Both the position numbers and the translations under genes were made by a program. Of a DNA stretch of 64,000 nucleotides, positions 51,622 to 61,819 are shown piece after piece. The stretch is from Anolis sagrei (taxonomy: Eukaryota > Chordata > Lepidosauria > Squamata > Anolidae). Each line of letters opens with the position of its first letter. Within the stretch, counting starts at the first letter, position 1. The notes under the pieces were generated by a model that saw only the letters and a program-made list of their open reading frames with translations, did no database searches and had not been told where the DNA came from. Location: NCBI RefSeq assembly GCF_037176765.1, contig NC_090034.1, forward strand, positions 96,572,500-96,636,499. Reading direction: 5' to 3'.

Positions 51622-51877
51622 TTTTTCATATCAGGAGTGACTTGAGAAACTGCAAGTTGCTTCTGGTGTGAGAAAATTGACCGTCTGCAAGAATGTTGCC
51701 CAGGGGATGCCCATATGTTTTACCATCCTGTGGGAGGCTTCTCTCAATCCCTGCATTAAAAGCTGGAGCTGTCAGATGGGAGCTCATCCCGCTCCCTGGA
51801 TTTGAACTGCCAAACTTTCGGTCAGCAATCCTGCTGGTTGGACAAGGGTTTAACCAATTGTGCCACCGGGGGCTCCA
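51622..51877 (-). mobile_element. tRNA-derived SINE2 inserted in L1
   Basis: CATATCAGGAGTGACTTGAG tail to CCACCGGGGGCTCC head. Short direct repeats GAATGAATGA flank it (51610 and 51881 areas). Confidence 0.85.
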
Positions 51878-52120
51878 TGGAATGAATGATAAAGAGAATG
51901 TATGACTGTTCCTGGAAGGAGGGGGGAAACAGTGTAAAAGGGATGGATAGACATAGGAAATGAATACAGAATTAATAAGATGTTGACAACAGGAGACATT
52001 GGAAGGGGGTGAGTATATATGGGAAAAAAATTGTGTATGCATCACATGTTGTTTTGTAAACATTTTGTGGGGAAGTTTGGATATTTTATATTCTACTCAT
52101 ATGATCCAATAATATACAAC
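51878..52120 (+). mobile_element. L1 LINE 3' UTR, right part
   Basis: It continues after the SINE with GGAAGGAGGGGGGAAACAG and CATGTTGTTTTGTAAACATT, ending near an ACAACAACAA tract. No coding sequence. Confidence 0.55.
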
Positions 52121-52131
52121 AACAACAAAGT

Positions 52132-52240
52132 TTGTATGGCCCTAAATACTCCAACAGTACCATATTCTGTCTAATCTTGGAAGCTACGCAGGTTCAGCAT
52201 TTGGATAGGAGGCTACCAAGGAATAGCAGGTACTGTAGGC
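52132..52240 (+). mobile_element. 5S rRNA-derived SINE3, head
   Basis: GTATGGCCCTAAATACTCCA, CTGTCTAATCTTGGAAGCTA, GCAGGTTCAGCATTTGGATA and GGTACTGTAGGC follow 5S rRNA almost end to end with many substitutions. The SINE body continues after the inserted hAT at 52664. Confidence 0.75.
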
Positions 52241-52663
52241 CAGCATTTCTCAATCTGGGGGTCACCAGGGGGTATCAGAGAAGTCCCCAAAGATACTCCA
52301 ACTCCAAAACTCAAGGTCAATGCTCACCAAACCCTTCCAGAATTTTCTGTTACGCATGGGAGTTCTGTGTGTCAAGTTTGGTTCAACTCCATCGTTGGTG
52401 GCGTTCAGAATGCTCTTTGACTGTAGGTGAACTATAAATCCCAGCAACGACAACTCCCAAATGACAAAATCAATCTTCCCCCAGCCCCACCAGTATTCAA
52501 ATTTGGACGTATCAGGAATTTGTGCCAAATTTGGTCCAGTGGATGAAAACAGTAGCAAAATTAGTTATGAAGTAGCAATGCAAATAATGTTATGGTTGGG
52601 GGTCACCACAACATGAGGATCTATATTAAGGGGTCGCGGCACTAGGAAGGTTGAAAACCACTG
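52241..52663. mobile_element. SPIN-like hAT inserted in 5S-derived SINE
   Basis: CAGCATTTCTCAATCTGGGG to AAGGTTGAAAACCACTG. Flanking 8-mers CTGTAGGC and CTGTGGGC agree at 7 of 8 positions. Confidence 0.8.
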
Positions 52664-52800
52664 CTGTGGGCTGTACTTCAGAGGAAGAAACTGGCAAAAC
52701 CACCTCTGAGTATTCCTTGCCTAAGAAAAATCTTTGAATGTATGAGGTTTCCATAAATTGTTAGACAACTAAAAGGCAATCATACAAACACAACAAAGTT
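52664..52800 (+). mobile_element. 5S-derived SINE3, body after the hAT
   Basis: GAGGAAGAAACTGGCAAAAC, CACCTCTGAGTATTCCTTGC and CATAAATTGTTAGACAAC, ending in an ACAAACACAACAAA tail. Confidence 0.7.
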
Positions 52801-53425
52801 GGTGCTAAGTTAAGAGACTTGGTGAGCCGGCGTCATGTGCCCAGGCTCTTTGGATTTCCTAGTCTGGCTCTTTTGTCTCGTGAGCGTATATATGTGAATT
52901 CTTAGGTATAATCCTACATAGGGATATAATGTTAAGCTATTTGCATTCTCAAAGGAAGCAATGAGTAATTTTAGCAATTTTCATCCCACCGTGAGAAAGT
53001 CCTTGGAAATGGTGCCATTTCTAAAGACGATTCACGCTTCAGGATTTATTCTCTGCAAAAGTCATAATGGTGCACAAAACATTACCCCCCCCCCCCAAAA
53101 AAAACCACAACAATTTGCAGATTGGATACAGAATAAATCTGCTATTGCAACGATTTTCATCATCTCAGATTTATTCTTGGTGTGATTTCCCAACACTTGA
53201 AAAACATATTTGCTCACCATTTAAAAAAATATTATTTCCTTCCCTATCTGTAAGTGAAGCAAAAATCCCAGCTTTTGAACTGTCCCTTCCCAGAGGCACT
53301 GTGTCTCATTTATGACATTTATTTTATAAATGCCTGAGTTAATTGAAAAAGACATTGATTTTTTGGGGTGAAAGGTAATATCATGTAGTTAGTAATACTA
53401 TTTATTAGGGGGGGAAACCCAGTTT
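52801..53425. other. No gene recognised
   Basis: Unique-looking AT-rich sequence with a C/A homopolymer junction at 53085-53104. Confidence 0.35.
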
Positions 53426-53939
53426 TTCCTTTGGTTTTTTATGAATGCTCCCATTGGAAAGTGCATAAGGATGTAGGTGAACTACATATAATTCCCAGAA
53501 TCGTGGGTAAATCCTCCCTAAACCAGGCCTGTATGCACAGTTGGCTATGTCACATCTATGTGTCAAGTTCAGTCTATATCCAACTTTGATTGCATTCAGT
53601 GCTCTCTGGATGCAGGTGAACTACAACTCCCAGATTCCCAGGGCAATCACCCTCAAACTCCGCCTGTATTCACAGTTGGGCATGTTGGTTCTGTGTGCCA
53701 TGTTTAGTCCAGATATGTCATTGGTGGGATTCAGAGTGGTCTGGGTGCAGGGTGAACTACAACTCCCATGAGGGTAGGTCGGTCCCTCACAAACACCTGC
53801 AGTATGTTCTGTTGGTCACCAGGGTTCCGTGTGCCATGTTTGGCCCAGATGTGTCATTGGTGGGGTTTAGTGCGCTCTAGGTGCAGGGTGATCTACAACT
53901 CCCACATGGGTAGGTCGGTCACCCCACAAATACCTCCAG

Positions 53940-54092
53940 TATATTGTTGAAGGCTTTCATGGCTGGAATCACTAGGTTCTTGTGGGTTTTTTCGGGCTAT
54001 AGGGCCATGTTCTAGAGGCATTTCTCCTGACGTTTCGCCTGCATCTATGGCAAGCATCCTCAGAGGTAGTGAGGTAGTGAGGTAGTGACCAA
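53940..54092 (-). mobile_element. Penelope-like terminal repeat
   Basis: TATTGTTGAAGGCTTTCATG start, GTTTTTTCGGGCTATAGGGC, and CATCCTCAGAGGTAGTGAGG repeated at the end. Confidence 0.6.
54029..54063 (-). ncRNA. Hammerhead-ribozyme-like core
   Basis: On the complement: CTGAGGA, GCTTGC with GCAGGC, GAAAC, GTC. All conserved boxes are kept. Confidence 0.55.
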
Positions 54093-54560
54093 TCTACCTG
54101 CATGGGAGTTGTCCAGTAGGTTCTGTTAGTCACCAGAGTTCTGCATGCAATGTTTGTCCCAGATGCGTCATTGGTGGGTTCAGAGTGCTCTGGGCGCAGG
54201 GTGAACTACAACTTCCATGCATGTATGTTGGTCCCTCACAAACACCTCAAGTATGTTCTGTTGGTCACCTGGGTTCTGTGTGCCATGTTTGTTCAAGATG
54301 TGTCATGGGTGGAGTTCAGAGTGCTCTGGGCACAGGTTGAACTACAACTCCCATGCGGGTAGATTGGTCCCCCCACAAACACCTCCAGTATGTACAGTTG
54401 GTCACCAGGGTTCTGTGTTCGCAGTTTGGTCCAGACCAATCATTGGTGGAGTTCAGAGTGCTCTCTGGATGTAGGTGAACTACAACTCCTATAAATCAAG
54501 ATCAGTTCCCCCAAACCTCTTCCTGTTTGCTGTGTGGCGTAGGAAAGAGTAGGACAGGAT

Positions 54561-55004
54561 TAAGAGACAGTCAGTGGGCGGGGTCATGCAAATTACACAC
54601 CAATGGAGAGAAATAGAAAGGAACTCTGGATGTCCATTCTGGAGGAAAAACAGAACATCTAGGATGAAATTCTCCCCAAATGAAAGCAGTTTGGGGAGGA
54701 CATTGGCAGGATTTGGGCTCCATGTTCATGATAGCCACTATAACTTGCAATGTCAATGGAAGGAGGCTTCTCAGCACTTGGAACTATAGTTGTTTGTGGA
54801 GGCAGGAGGCTGTTTGTGTGAGTGGACACCTCCGCCACATATACACATACACATTTTCATTTTATTATGGGTATAGATAGATGTAGATAGATTATTTACA
54901 TGTGATCTATTAAACCAGGACAGAGCCCCAATTATTGCTGGACTTCAAGCTCCAATAGTCCTAAGCAGATGGTGTCCAACTCTGTCACTCCTTCCCACCT
55001 GCTA
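54561..55004. other. No gene recognised
   Basis: 54780-54900 resembles 16440-16560 (GTTTGTGGAGGCAGGAGGCT) and ends in GATA-rich DNA; probably repeat-derived. Confidence 0.35.
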
Positions 55005-56045
55005 CTAAGGAGGCTGTTCAGGTCCTGGACTGGTGCTTGGCAGCTATGATGATCTGGATGAGGGCTAACAAATTGAAATTGAATCCTGACAAGACAGAGG
55101 TAATCCTAGTCAGTCGTAAGGCCAAACAGAGCATGGGGTTACAGACTGTGTTGGATGGGGTCACACTCCCCCTGAAGATGCAGGGTCGCAGTCTGGGTGT
55201 GATCCTGGACTCATCACTGAGCTTGAAACCCCAAGTTTCGGCGGGGACCAGGGGAGCATTCACATAGTGAAAGCTTGTGCACCAGCTGTGCCCGTACCTT
55301 GGGAAGTCTGACTTGGCCACAGTAGTCCATGCTCTGGTTACATCCCATATAGACTACTGCAATGCACTCTACATGGGGTTGCCTTTGAAGACGGTCCGGA
55401 AGCTTCAATGTGTCCAACGGACAGCAGCCAGATTGCTAACAGGAGTGGCGCCCAGGGAGCACACAACTCCTCTGTTGTGCTAGTTCCAATTGTGCTACCG
55501 GGCACAATTCAAAGTGCTGGCTTTAGCCTATAAAACCCTAAACGGTTCTGGCCCAATTTACCTGTCTGAATGCATCTCTCCTTATGAACCTTCCAGGACT
55601 TTAAGATCGTCTAAGGAGGCCCTGCTCTCAGTCCCGCCTTCATCACGAGCACGGCTGGCGAGGACGAGAGACAGGGCCTTCTCAGTGGTGGCCCCCTGGC
55701 TTTGGAACACCCTTCCTAAGGACGTCAGATCGGCCCCCTCCCTTTTAACATTTTGGAAGAGAGCTAAAACTTGGCTTTTTGAGCCGGCATTTGCAAATAC
55801 AGTGTAACAGACATAGGAAAATGGAATGTTTTGATGATGTGATTGGACGATGTTTTTAACGAGGAGACACTAATGATACATGTTTTTATTTATTTTATTG
55901 ATTCTGTTATGGTTTTATGATTCAATTGTTTTATTATATTGAAATTGTATTTTATGGTCTTGGTTCCAACTGTAAACCGTCCCGAGTCGGACTGAGAAGG
56001 ACGGTATATAAATGCAGTAAATAAATAAACAAATAAATAAATAAG
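55005..56045 (+). mobile_element. L2-type LINE 3' half, best copy
   Basis: It encodes MIWMRANKLKLNPDKTEVIL, LQTVLDGVTLPLKMQGRSLG, VILDSSLSLKPQVSAGTRGA, DYCNALYMGLPLKTVRKLQC, QFKVLALAYKTLNGSGPIYL and ARTRDRAFSVVAPWLWNTLP, then a 3' UTR ending CCGTCCCGAGTCGGACTGAG and (AAAT)n. A stop and a frame change break it, so it is inactive. Confidence 0.88.
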
Positions 56046-56345
56046 CAACTGAACCAATGTTCAAGATGATGGGAACACACATAATTATCACTTCTGCTTT
56101 ACATTCAAACAGTAGCCTAGTTTTGCAGTTGAATTTTTCCAACTGTATATAAATTATGCATTTAACCTAGCAAGACCAGACTTAACATTATAATTTTGCC
56201 TTCAATTGTACATTTGGGCACAAAATGATGAGCTATGTGGTTTTCATGAGAGAGTCGGTGCATTAGGCACAAACTCAGGATGCCCTGACTTCTTTAGAAT
56301 TGATTCATGTGTTCAAACTAAGATTGTGCAAAGAGATTCCTGAGG
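56046..56345. other. No feature recognised
   Basis: AT-rich unique-looking sequence. Confidence 0.3.
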
Positions 56346-56349
56346 ACTG

Positions 56350-56512
56350 TCTGCACTATGCAGTTGCAGCAGTGCAATTCAAGTTTAACTGCCACAGCAA
56401 CATCTTGTGAAATCTTAGGGTTTTGTAGGTGGGTGAGGCACTCATCTCTGGATGAGGATTTTAAACATTCCTCACGACACTGCAAATCTCAGGATCCCAT
56501 AAGATAGTGTTT
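56350..56512. repeat. Palindromic MITE, diverged
   Basis: CTGCACTATGCAGTTGCAGC and AACTGCCACAGCAACATCTT to GCAAATCTCAGGATCCCATA; same family as 21905-22105. Confidence 0.5.
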
Positions 56513-56513
56513 C

Positions 56514-57290
56514 TCGACTTGGGGGTCGGGACCCTGGAGGGGGGCTGTGAGGGGGTGTCAGAGGGATCGCTACAGACCATCAGAAAACACAGTATTTTCT
56601 GTTGGTCATAGGGGTTCTGTGTGGGAATTTCTCCACAATTCTATCATTGGTGGGGTTCAGAATGCTCTTTGATTGTATGTGAACTGTAAATCCCAGCAAC
56701 CACAACTCCCAAATATCAAGGTCTGTTTTCTCTAAACTCCACCAGTGTTCACATTTGGGCATATTGAGTATCTGTGCCAAGTTTGGTCCAGAGCTATCAT
56801 TATTCAAGTCCACAGTGCTCTCTGGATGTAGGTGAACTACAACTCCCAAACTCAAGGTCAATGCCCACCAAACCCTTCCAGTATTTTCTGTTGGTCATGG
56901 GAGTTCTGTGTGCCAAGTTTGGTTTAGTTCCATTATTGGTGAAGTTCAGAATGCTCTTTGATTGTAGGTGAACTATAAATCCCAGCAACTACAACTCTTA
57001 AATGTCAAGGTCTATTTTCCGCAAACTCCACCAGTGTTCACACTTGAGTATATTGAGTATCGGTGCCAAGTTTGGGCCAGAGCTATCCTTATTCAAGTCC
57101 ACAGTGCTCTCTGAATGTAGGTGAACTACAACTCCCAAACTCAAGGTCAATGCCCACCAAACCCTTCGAGTATTTTCTGTTGGTCATTGGAATTCTGTGT
57201 GCAAGGTTTGGTCCAATTCCATCGTTGGTGGAGTTCAGAATGCTTTTGATTGTAGGTGAACTATAAATTCCAGCAACCACAAATCCTGAA
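56514..57290. mobile_element. SPIN-like hAT, right end lost
   Basis: Left end AGTGTTTCTCGACTTGGGGG. Two copies of the internal unit follow (TGTAGGTGAACTACAACTCC at 56827 and 57117). The right terminus is absent. Confidence 0.7.
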
Positions 57291-57574
57291 GTCTCCTTAC
57301 TGGTCTGGAAATAGCTTGGAAATGTTGGGTTTTTAAATCGAGGGGAAGAGAAGGGAAAATCCATGCACGTGAGGGAGAGAGAGTCATGTGATTTACAGTG
57401 ATGATTAAAGAAGCCTGACCAGGAAAGGAGGAAGTTTTGCCCAGCAGCTGGCACCGCAATTGCAGCAGATTACTTTCCTAATAACTTTAGGAATCAAAGC
57501 CATCCTTTGTCAGTACTTTCCTTGCTTGTCTGCTTCCTTTCCAGCTCTTGGACTTTGTTGCCATTTTTTTTTTT

Positions 57575-58578
57575 TTTTTTGTATCAGGAGTGATTTGAGA
57601 AACTGCAAGTCGCTGCTGATGTGAGAGAAGTGGCCATGTGCAAGGACATTGCAAGGAGACATCCGAATGTTTTGATGTTTTACCATCCTTGTGGGAGACT
57701 TCTTTCATGTCCCTGCATGGGGAACTGGAGCTGACAGAGGGAGCTCATCCACGCTCTCCAGATTCAAACCTCCGACCTGTCAGTCTTCAGTCCTGCTGGC
57801 ACAAGGTGGTTAACCCAGTGGTTCTCAGCCTTCCTAATGTCGCAACCACTTAATATAGTTCCTCATGTTGTGGTGACCCCCAAACATAAAATTATTTTCG
57901 TTGCTACTTCATAACTGTCATTTTGCTACTGTTATGAATCGTAACGTAAATATCTGATGTGCAGGATGTATTTTCATTCACTGAACCAAATTTGGCACAA
58001 CTATCCGATATGCCCAAATTTGAATATTGGTGGGGTTGGGAGGGAGGATTGATTTTGTCATTTGGGAGTTATGGTTGCTGGGATGTATAGTTCACCTACA
58101 AGCATTCTGAACTCCAGCAACAATGGAATTGAACCAAACTTGGCACACAGAACTCCCATGACCTACAGAAAATACTGAAAGGGTTTGATGGGCACTGACC
58201 TTGAGTTTTGGAGTTGTAGTACACCTATATCCAGAGAGCACTATGGAGTTAAACAATGATGGATGTGGACCAAACTTGGCACAGATATTCAATATGCCCA
58301 ATTGTGAACATTGGTGGAGTTTGGGGAAAATAGACCTTGACATTTGGGAATTGTAGTAGGTGGGATTTATAGTTCACTACAATCAAAGAGCGTTCTGAAC
58401 CACACCAACAGTAGAATTGGGCCAAACCTCCCACACAGAACCCCTATGACCAACAGAAAATACTATGTTTTCTGGTGGTCTTTGATGATCTCTCTAACAC
58501 CCCCTCATGACTCCCCCCAGGGGTCCCAACACCCAGGTTGAGAAATGCTGGTTTAACCCATTGCGCCTCTGGGGATCC
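57575..58578 (-). mobile_element. tRNA-derived SINE2 split by a hAT
   Basis: Tail GTATCAGGAGTGATTTGAGA at 57583, body to TCCTGCTGGCACAAGG at 57806; the tRNA head resumes after 58558 (CATTGCGCCTCTGGGGATCC). The middle is the element at 57816-58550. Confidence 0.8.
57816..58550. mobile_element. SPIN-like hAT inserted in SINE2
   Basis: CAGTGGTTCTCAGCCTTCCT start and CCCAGGTTGAGAAATGCTG end. Target duplication GGTTAACC and GTTTAACC (7 of 8). The first 150 bp (GTTCCTCATGTTGTGGTGAC, TTCGTTGCTACTTCATAACT, GTTATGAATCGTAACGTAAA) are nearly identical to the SPIN-type sequence I remember from mouse and lizard. Confidence 0.82.
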
Positions 58579-58879
58579 TACTTGCTGCAATACTGTGACC
58601 ACAAAGGTAATGCTGACCTGTTGTCTTGAAGATAGCTGCTTTGAATGGTTGCCCCAACCATTCTTGATAATATAAATAAAGTCTCTGGCCAGGATCCTGT
58701 TAGAGAGTGTCACAGTGAAGTAGGCATAAAATTAAGTGGTTGAGATCCTGATTCAGATGGGTAGAACATAATGCTTCATTTTCATTATTTCAAGCACTTT
58801 TCCTCCTCCAGCAGCCAGCAAGCCCATGTTTCCGAGTCTCCTTCTATATAGCAGCAACAAAGCCCACTTCTTCTGCTGT

Positions 58880-59175
58880 CGGTGTTTCCATCAGTTTCTT
58901 CCACTTCGTCTAGAGAATAAATCCACTTGAAATCCGGTTTCTGCCTCCTGCAGAATTCTGGTTTTTGTAGTTTAGTGAAGCTGTTAAAGGCCACTCCCTA
59001 AACTACAAATCCCAGAATTCTGCAGGAGGCAGAAACCAGATTTTAAGTGGATTTTTTTCTGTATTGTGATGAGGTTAGTTTTGAGCAAACAATGTCCTTT
59101 CTTTTGTTATCATATATCAAAGATAACAGAAAGGACATTGTTTGCTCAAAGTAAGAAACTGATGGAAACACCATT
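58880..59175. repeat. Nested inverted repeats (two hairpins inside one)
   Basis: The outer arms are GGTGTTTCCATCAGTTTCTT and its complement at 59148-59173. Inside are a hairpin at 58918-59055 (TAAATCCACTTGAAATCCGG; TTCTGCCTCCTGCAGAATTC) and a tighter one at 59083-59147 (TGAGCAAACAATGTCCTTTC). A 19-bp direct repeat TTGTTATCATATATCAAAG occurs at 59106 and 59175. Confidence 0.8.
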
Positions 59176-59198
59176 GTTATCATATATCAAAGAAGGAG

Positions 59199-59446
59199 CC
59201 CCTAGTGGCACATTGAGTTAACCCTTGTGCTGACAGGACTGAAGACTGACAAAGCAGAGGTTTTAATCTGGGGAGAGCGTGGCTGAGCTCCCTCTGTCAG
59301 CTCCAGCTCTCCATGCGGGAACATGAGAAAAGCCATCCACGAGGATGGTAAAACATCAAAACACCCTGGGCAACGTCCTTGCAGACAGCCAATTCTCTCA
59401 CACCAGAAGCAACTTGCAGTTTCTCAAGTTGCTCCTGACACGAAAA
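59199..59446 (+). mobile_element. tRNA-derived SINE2
   Basis: GGAGCCCCTAGTGGCACATT head, CTCCAGCTCTCCATGCGGGA, ending CTCAAGTTGCTCCTGACACG. It lies about 80 bp before the PLD3 start exon. Confidence 0.85.
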
Positions 59447-59525
59447 TATATATTTATCAAAGAAGTAATCTGTATATTTACTGTCATACCTTTTCTGATT
59501 TTTCTCTCTCTGTGTTGTGTCACAG

Positions 59526-59565
59526 CTCCCTGGAGAAAATGAAGCCTCACGTCGTGTACCAGCAG
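59526..59565 (+). CDS. PLD3: PLD3 start-codon exon
   Basis: Acceptor TGTGTTGTGTCACAG, donor CAG then GTAAAC. The coding part starts at ATG 59539 and gives MKPHVVYQQ, matching human PLD3 MKPKLMYQEL. It forms the start of the short cytosolic tail. With the first leucine of the next exon it creates YQQL, a YxxPhi-type endocytic or lysosomal sorting motif (human YQEL), so the motif is split by the intron. Phase 0 at the end. Confidence 0.88.
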
Positions 59566-59714
59566 GTAAACTCTCAGTTGCACAAATTGGGTGGGTTGAA
59601 GTCTCAGATGTAGATGTAGAAATATTCAAATAGCTTTGGCAATAGTGATAAAGTTGAAACACAGCCTTACTAAAACAGGAGTGGGGAAAGTGCAGCCCCC
59701 AGATCGCATGTGTT

Positions 59715-60205
59715 CATGGCACAGCTAGTTAGTAGCCAGCTGCATTGAATCACTACTGACCAGGAGGTCATGAATTCGAAGCCAGCCCTGGTTGGAGTAA
59801 CCTCCCGACTATTAATAGTCTAGCTTGCTGTTGACCTATGCAGCCCGAAAGACAATTGCATCTGTCAAGTAGGAAATTTAGGTACCGCTTTATGCAGGGA
59901 GGCTAATGTAACTAATTACAACACCATAAAACCTTCCAGCAGTGTGCAGAAGAATGAGGAAGTACTCCATCAAAGGAACCGGAGTCACAAGTGAAGTGGC
60001 AGCTCCCCCTGTGGCCGGAACCGAGTATACCCTCATGAAGCCAGAAAAGCTGGAATACTAAATTGCCTCTGTGTCTGTCTATATATGTTGTGTGTCTAAA
60101 TGGCGTTGAATATTTGCATGTATATATGCATTGTAATCCACCCTGAGTCCCCTGCAGGGTGAGAAGGGCGGAATATAAATACTATTAATTAATTAATTAA
60201 TTAAC
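59715..60205 (+). mobile_element. tRNA-derived SINE with L2-like tail, full length
   Basis: tRNA-like head with GGTCATGAATTCGAAGCCAG, middle GCAGCTCCCCCTGTGGCCGG and AACCGAGTATACCCTCATGA, tail CACCCTGAGTCCCCTGCAGG and (ATTA)n. It is the best copy of the family split at 18265 and 43045. Confidence 0.8.
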
Positions 60206-60521
60206 CCATTTGTAACCCCCAGAACTTTCCCCAAAAGACTTCTGTCATCTCCTATTGTAAAGAAAGAGCCTTTATGAAACTGAAACAATACGTAAATGAC
60301 TGACGCCTATCTCATGAGGATATTAGGGATATTGGGGGGTCTTTGGTGGAGGTACCTTTCAAATATTCTTCAGTGCATTGCTGACTTGTCAGGCTCCTCC
60401 GACAGTGACATTATGGGAATTTGCAATCCTCAGTTGTGCAAACTGGGCCGTGAAGGAAACATTCACCTCTCCCACTGAGTGGATTTCCAGGTTCCTTAAT
60501 TTCCTTGTTCCTTAATTACAG

Positions 60522-60587
60522 CTGAAGACGTTGCACAACCCTGAAGAGCCTCCGCTGACTGAGCAGCCAAGACCGGCTCAACACAAG
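60522..60587 (+). CDS. PLD3: PLD3 second coding exon
   Basis: Acceptor TTCCTTAATTACAG, donor AAG then GTGAGT, 66 nt, phase 0 on both sides. It encodes LKTLHNPEEPPLTEQPRPAQ HK, the proline- and glutamate-rich rest of the cytosolic tail. Human PLD3 has a similar acidic tail of about the same length, but only weak identity can be seen. Confidence 0.75.
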
Positions 60588-60864
60588 GTGAGTTCTCCGT
60601 TTTCCTTTCCTGTGAGCTTTTAAAAACTTAGGTCCCTGCTTTAACTTGGGGAGAGGAAGGAATTTCTAAGTTCCCACTCTTGATGCCTTGCTTTAAACAC
60701 TTAAAAATTATAGTCAAACTCCATTCATTTGACTACAGAGTCTGCTGTTTTGGACGTTCTCCTTGCCTACAAGTTTGCTTGGGACTTCTTGCGTGCACAT
60801 GCATGGTCCCAAGATCAGAACTGTCTTTGAATCACTTTTGAATGTGTGCAAAAATTATTTTAAC

Positions 60865-61186
60865 TTTACTTACTTAGGCAATCCCTCATAGCTCGAGGAT
60901 GATTGTCTTCCAGATATGGTGTCTTGGCAGTGGGTCCGTAGGTGGCTGTAGAGCTCTATTCTTGATCCACATGTTCTCCCACAGTGAGAACGTCAGTTTC
61001 CAGACTGAAGGTGGTCCCAGTCAGGGTTGGCTTGATGTGCCTTCTTCTTGACACATTTCTCCCTTTTGCCCTCCATTCATTCCTCTTCAAATTCTGCAAC
61101 ACTGCTGGTCACAGCTGACCTCTAGTTAGAGCATTCAAGGGCCAGGTCTTCCCAGTTCTTGGTGTCTATGCCACAGTTTTTGAGGT

Positions 61187-61187
<1 letters not shown>
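60865..61187 (-). mobile_element. RTE-like LINE 3' end (split, right side at 61820)
   Basis: It matches 16750-17090 closely (GGCAATCCCTCATAGCTCGA; TCACAGCTGACCTCTAGTTA). Two later insertions separate it from its continuation at 61820-62335. Confidence 0.7.
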
Positions 61188-61225
<38 letters not shown>

Positions 61226-61380
61226 CTATATTTATATACCGTCCCTCTCAGCCCGCAGGCGATTCGGGACGGTTTACAATTGGTGCCAAGACCATTAAAT
61301 ACAATTTCAATACAATAAAAACAATCGGATAATAAAACCATAACAAAATCAATAAAAACATGAACATTAGTGTCTCACTT
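61188..61380 (-). mobile_element. L2-type LINE tail
   Basis: (TTTA)n then TATACCGTCCCTCTCAGCCC and GGGACGGTTTACAATTGGTG; the reverse of the tail at 55900-56045. Confidence 0.75.
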
Positions 61381-61381
61381 C

Positions 61382-61621
61382 CCCAAGTGTCTAGGACTGT
61401 GTGATGTATCAGCAAATAATGAGTGCAGATCCAATTGGGGTGGCCTTTTGCAGCTGACAAGTGGTAATTTGGTCAACGCCGATTGTTTTTAAGTGTAGGC
61501 CAAGGTCTTTAGGCACTCCACCCAGTGTGCTGACCACCACTGGGACCATCTTTATTGGTTTGTGCCAGAGTCTTTGCAGGTCGATCTATGAACCCTCATA
61601 TAGTATCAGCTTTTCCAGTTG

Positions 61622-61640
<19 letters not shown>
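61382..61640 (-). mobile_element. R4/Dong-like LINE C-terminal fragment
   Basis: CCCAAGTGTCTAGGACTGTG to GCCAGAGTCTTTGCAGGTCG; same segment as 10075-10340. A (TTA)n run follows to 61660. Confidence 0.6.
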
Positions 61641-61662
<22 letters not shown>

Positions 61663-61819
61663 TTCAGTGGTCTTTTTGAAAAAAATAATACAGTAGACTC
61701 TCAGGTAAAAATAGGTCTAACTCATACTGTACTCCATAGCAGACCATACTAAAACACCTATATAGTAGTAGTAGTAATACTAATAATAACAACAACAAAG
61801 TAGACTCTCACTTAAAAAA

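Larger units (their letters stand above)
53450..54560. repeat. Tandem array of ~150-bp units
   Basis: Units contain GTGAACTACAACTCCCA, GTATGTTCTGTTGGTCACCA, TGTGTGCCATGTTTGG and GGTTCAGAGTGCTCTGGG. Six to seven copies are visible. A Penelope-like repeat interrupts the array at 53940-54092. Units resemble the internal blocks of the Helitron-like element at 41199 and of the hAT at 3860. Confidence 0.8.

Noticed and set aside
52132-52240. Functional 5S rRNA gene
   Set aside because: Many substitutions, no T-run terminator, and the sequence continues into a SINE body.
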